A model generated the notes under the pieces. That model made no database searches, was not told where the DNA came from, and was given only the letters and a program-made list of their open reading frames with translations. From contig NC_084663.1 in the NCBI RefSeq assembly GCF_028389875.1, positions 205,127,876 to 205,191,875 of the forward strand: DNA of 64,000 nt, read 5' to 3'. This document shows positions 61,990 through 64,000 of this stretch, piece after piece. The translations under genes were made by a program, and so were the position numbers. Numbering within the stretch: the stretch's first letter is position 1; the number at the start of each line of letters is the position of its first letter. The stretch is from Rhea pennata (lineage: Eukaryota > Chordata > Aves > Rheiformes > Rheidae).

Positions 61990-62247
61990 GAGGAACGGTT
62001 TGTTTTGGATCATTTCCAGATGTGTGATGTCAATGATTTGCCAACACACTCTAAACTATACAAATCTTCTGAATTTGTCATAGATCCATGGTTACACTGA
62101 GGCCCAGTGCCATGATTGCTCCACTGCCATAGGCCTAGACTCAAACTTCATACCTTCCTACAGGTAATTAACCTCTCACCTAGACTATAATTGCTCTCAA
62201 AACCAAATTCGGAATTGCATTGACAATGCACTCACTCTCTTCCTTAG

Positions 62248-64000
62248 CACAGAATAACAGAATCACAGAGTGCTTGAGGTTGGAAGGGACCTCTGGAGAT
62301 CATCTAGTCCAACAACCCTGCTCAAGCAGGGGCACCTAGAGCATGGTAGACAGGGTTGCATCCAGGTGGGCCTTGAAGAGCTCCACAGAAGGAGACTCCA
62401 CAACCTCTCTAGGCAACCTGTGCCAGTGCTCTGTCACTCTCACAGAAAAGAAATTCTTCTTTCTATTCAGGCGGAACTTCCTGTGCTTCAATTTCTGCCC
62501 ATTGCCTCTTGTCCTGTCACATGGGACAACTGAAAAGAGTTTGTCCCCATCCCCTTGACACCCTCCCTTCACGTACTTGTACACATTGATAAGGTCCCCC
62601 CCTCAGTCTTCTCTTCCCCAGGCTGAAAAGGCCCAGCTCTCACAGCCATTCTTCATAGGGCAGATGCTCCAGCTCTCCGATCATCTTTGTAGCCCTATGC
62701 TGGACTCTCTCCAGTAGCTCCATGTGTGTCTTGTCCTGGGGAGCCCAGAACTGGACACAGGACTCAAGATGTGGCTGAGTAGAGGGGCAGGATCACCTCC
62801 CTCCACCTGCTGGCAACACTCTTCCCAATGCACCCCAGGAGACCATTGGCCTTCCTGGCCACAAGGGCACATTGCTGGCTCGTAGTCAACTTGTCATCCA
62901 CCAGCATTCCCAGGTCCTTCTCTGCAGAGCTGCTCTCCAGCAGGTCAGCCCCCAGCTTGTACTGGTGCCTAGGGTTATTTCTCCCTAGGTGTAGGACTCT
63001 GCAGTTGCCCTTGTTGAATCTCCTGAGGTTCCTCTCTGCCCAGCTCTCCAGCCTGTCCAGGTCTCTCTGAATGACAGCATAGCCCTCAGGTGTATCAGCT
63101 GCTCTTCCCAGCTTGGGATGATCAGCAAACTTGCTGAGGAGGCACTCTGTCCCCTCATCCAGGTCATTGATGAAGAAGTTGAACAAGACCGGATGCTGTA
63201 TCAACCCCCTGAGGGATGCTGCTAGCTACAGGCCTCCAACTAGACTCCACACCACTGATGACGACTCTCTGAGCTCTGCCTTTCAGCCAGTTCTCAAGCC
63301 ACCTCACTGTCCACTCGTCTAACCCACACTTCCTGAGCTTATCTAGGAGGATGTTGTGGGAAACAGTGTCAAAAGCGTTGCTGAAGTCAAAGTACACAAT
63401 GTCCACTGCTCTCCCCTCATCTACCCAGGCAGTCATTCCATCAGAGAAGGCTATCAGGTTGGTTAAGCAGGATTTCCCCTTGGTGAATCCACGCTGGCTA
63501 CTCCTGATTGCCTTCTTTTCCTCCATATACTTAGAGATGACATCCAGAATGAGCTGTTCCATCACCTTTGCAGGGATGGAGGTGAGGCTGACAGGCCTAT
63601 AGTTGCCTGGGTCCTCCTTCTTGGTCTTTTGGAAGACTGGAGTGACACTGGCTTTCTTCCAGTCCTCAGGAACCTCTCCAGTTCTTCAGGACCTTTCCAA
63701 GGTGATGGAGAGTGCCAGCTCCCTCAGAACCCGTTGGTGCATCCCATCCAGGCCAATGGATTTGCAGATGTCAGGTTTGCCCAAAAGATTTCTAATTTAA
63801 TCCTCCTCAATCAACCAAGAGAAAGTCTTCTTTTCTGCAGACTTTCTTTCTTGTCTCCAGGGTCTGGGATTCCTGAGGGCAGCCCTTAGCAGTAACGACT
63901 GAAGTGAAGAAGGCATTCAGGAACTCCGCTTGAGTTACTGCCTCGGTGTATCTCAGTGGCTGAGCACTGAGCTGTCTGAGAACAAGGAAAGGTCAGAACG
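62248..64000 (-). mobile_element. CR1 LINE copy 6 (runs off the window)
   Basis: 3' end at about 62250 with the octamer tail (read on minus as gattctgtgattctg). Moving to higher coordinates come the 3' UTR, post-RT region, reverse transcriptase and linker, continuing past the window edge. It is similar in content to copy 3 but in the opposite orientation, and lies upstream of DEUP1 exon 2. Confidence 0.93.
62764..63565 (-). pseudogene. CR1 copy 6 reverse transcriptase remnant
   Basis: Two frames joined by a shift near 63190. The upstream frame has SQRGFTKGKSCLTNLIAF and motif A as [14 protein letters not shown]. The downstream frame has [18 protein letters not shown] and motif C as FADHPKLG. 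Replacement of the second catalytic aspartate by histidine would abolish polymerase activity by itself. Motif B is destroyed around the frame break (SSIPQG...). Confidence 0.88.

Larger units (their letters stand above)
54961..62247. other. region upstream of DEUP1 exon 2
   Basis: AT-rich and mostly featureless. It includes a (TA)n microsatellite at about 56092-56112 and a relatively GC- and CpG-rich patch at 57490-57780. A possible first coding exon near 61977-61989 is listed separately. No other exon can be supported. Confidence 0.5.

Overview
The window is a piece of a vertebrate nuclear genome, almost certainly from a bird. Three things point there: short intron-split exons in long AT-rich introns, CR1-family LINEs as the only abundant interspersed repeat (with the typical ATTCTATG-type octamer tails), and two recognisable vertebrate genes in the arrangement known from human chromosome 11q21. 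A crocodilian or turtle is less likely but not excluded.

Layout. Positions 1-6092 look like the last intron of SMCO4 (+ strand). 6093 to about 6880 is its final exon, which holds the complete 59-residue reading frame and a poly(A) signal. About 6.9-14.5 kb is intergenic and contains one CpG-dense patch near 11.4-11.6 kb. From 14.5 to 53.7 kb the minus strand carries DEUP1 (CCDC67), the deuterosome/centriole-amplification protein. Twelve consecutive coding exons can be placed base by base, all splice phases agree, and the chain ends at the true stop codon. It encodes 645 complete residues; only the short start-bearing exon is missing, and one weak candidate lies near 62.0 kb. SMCO4 and DEUP1 are convergent.

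Mobile DNA. Six CR1 copies are present: 17.0-18.65, 19.58-20.09, 23.54-25.77 and 37.05-37.22 kb on +, and 54.4-54.96 and 62.25-64.0 kb on -. The four copies inside DEUP1 introns are all antisense to the gene. All are 5'-truncated or internally deleted, with broken ORFs. One is flanked by a clean 13-bp direct repeat.

Most unusual parts. (1) In the last DEUP1 intron, between and around CR1 copies, lie decayed protein-coding blocks that I cannot assign to any family: one on the minus strand (about 18.9-21.0 kb) and one on the plus strand (21.49-22.04 kb), the latter followed by a 23-nt A tract. Their arrangement would fit a retrocopy with a 5' inversion, which would be rare in birds. (2) A perfect 41-nt palindrome (20-bp arms, 1-nt centre) lies at 45318-45358. 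(3) A DEUP1 splice acceptor has been tandemly duplicated. I found no CRISPR array, operon, bacterial or phage gene, and no confident RNA gene.
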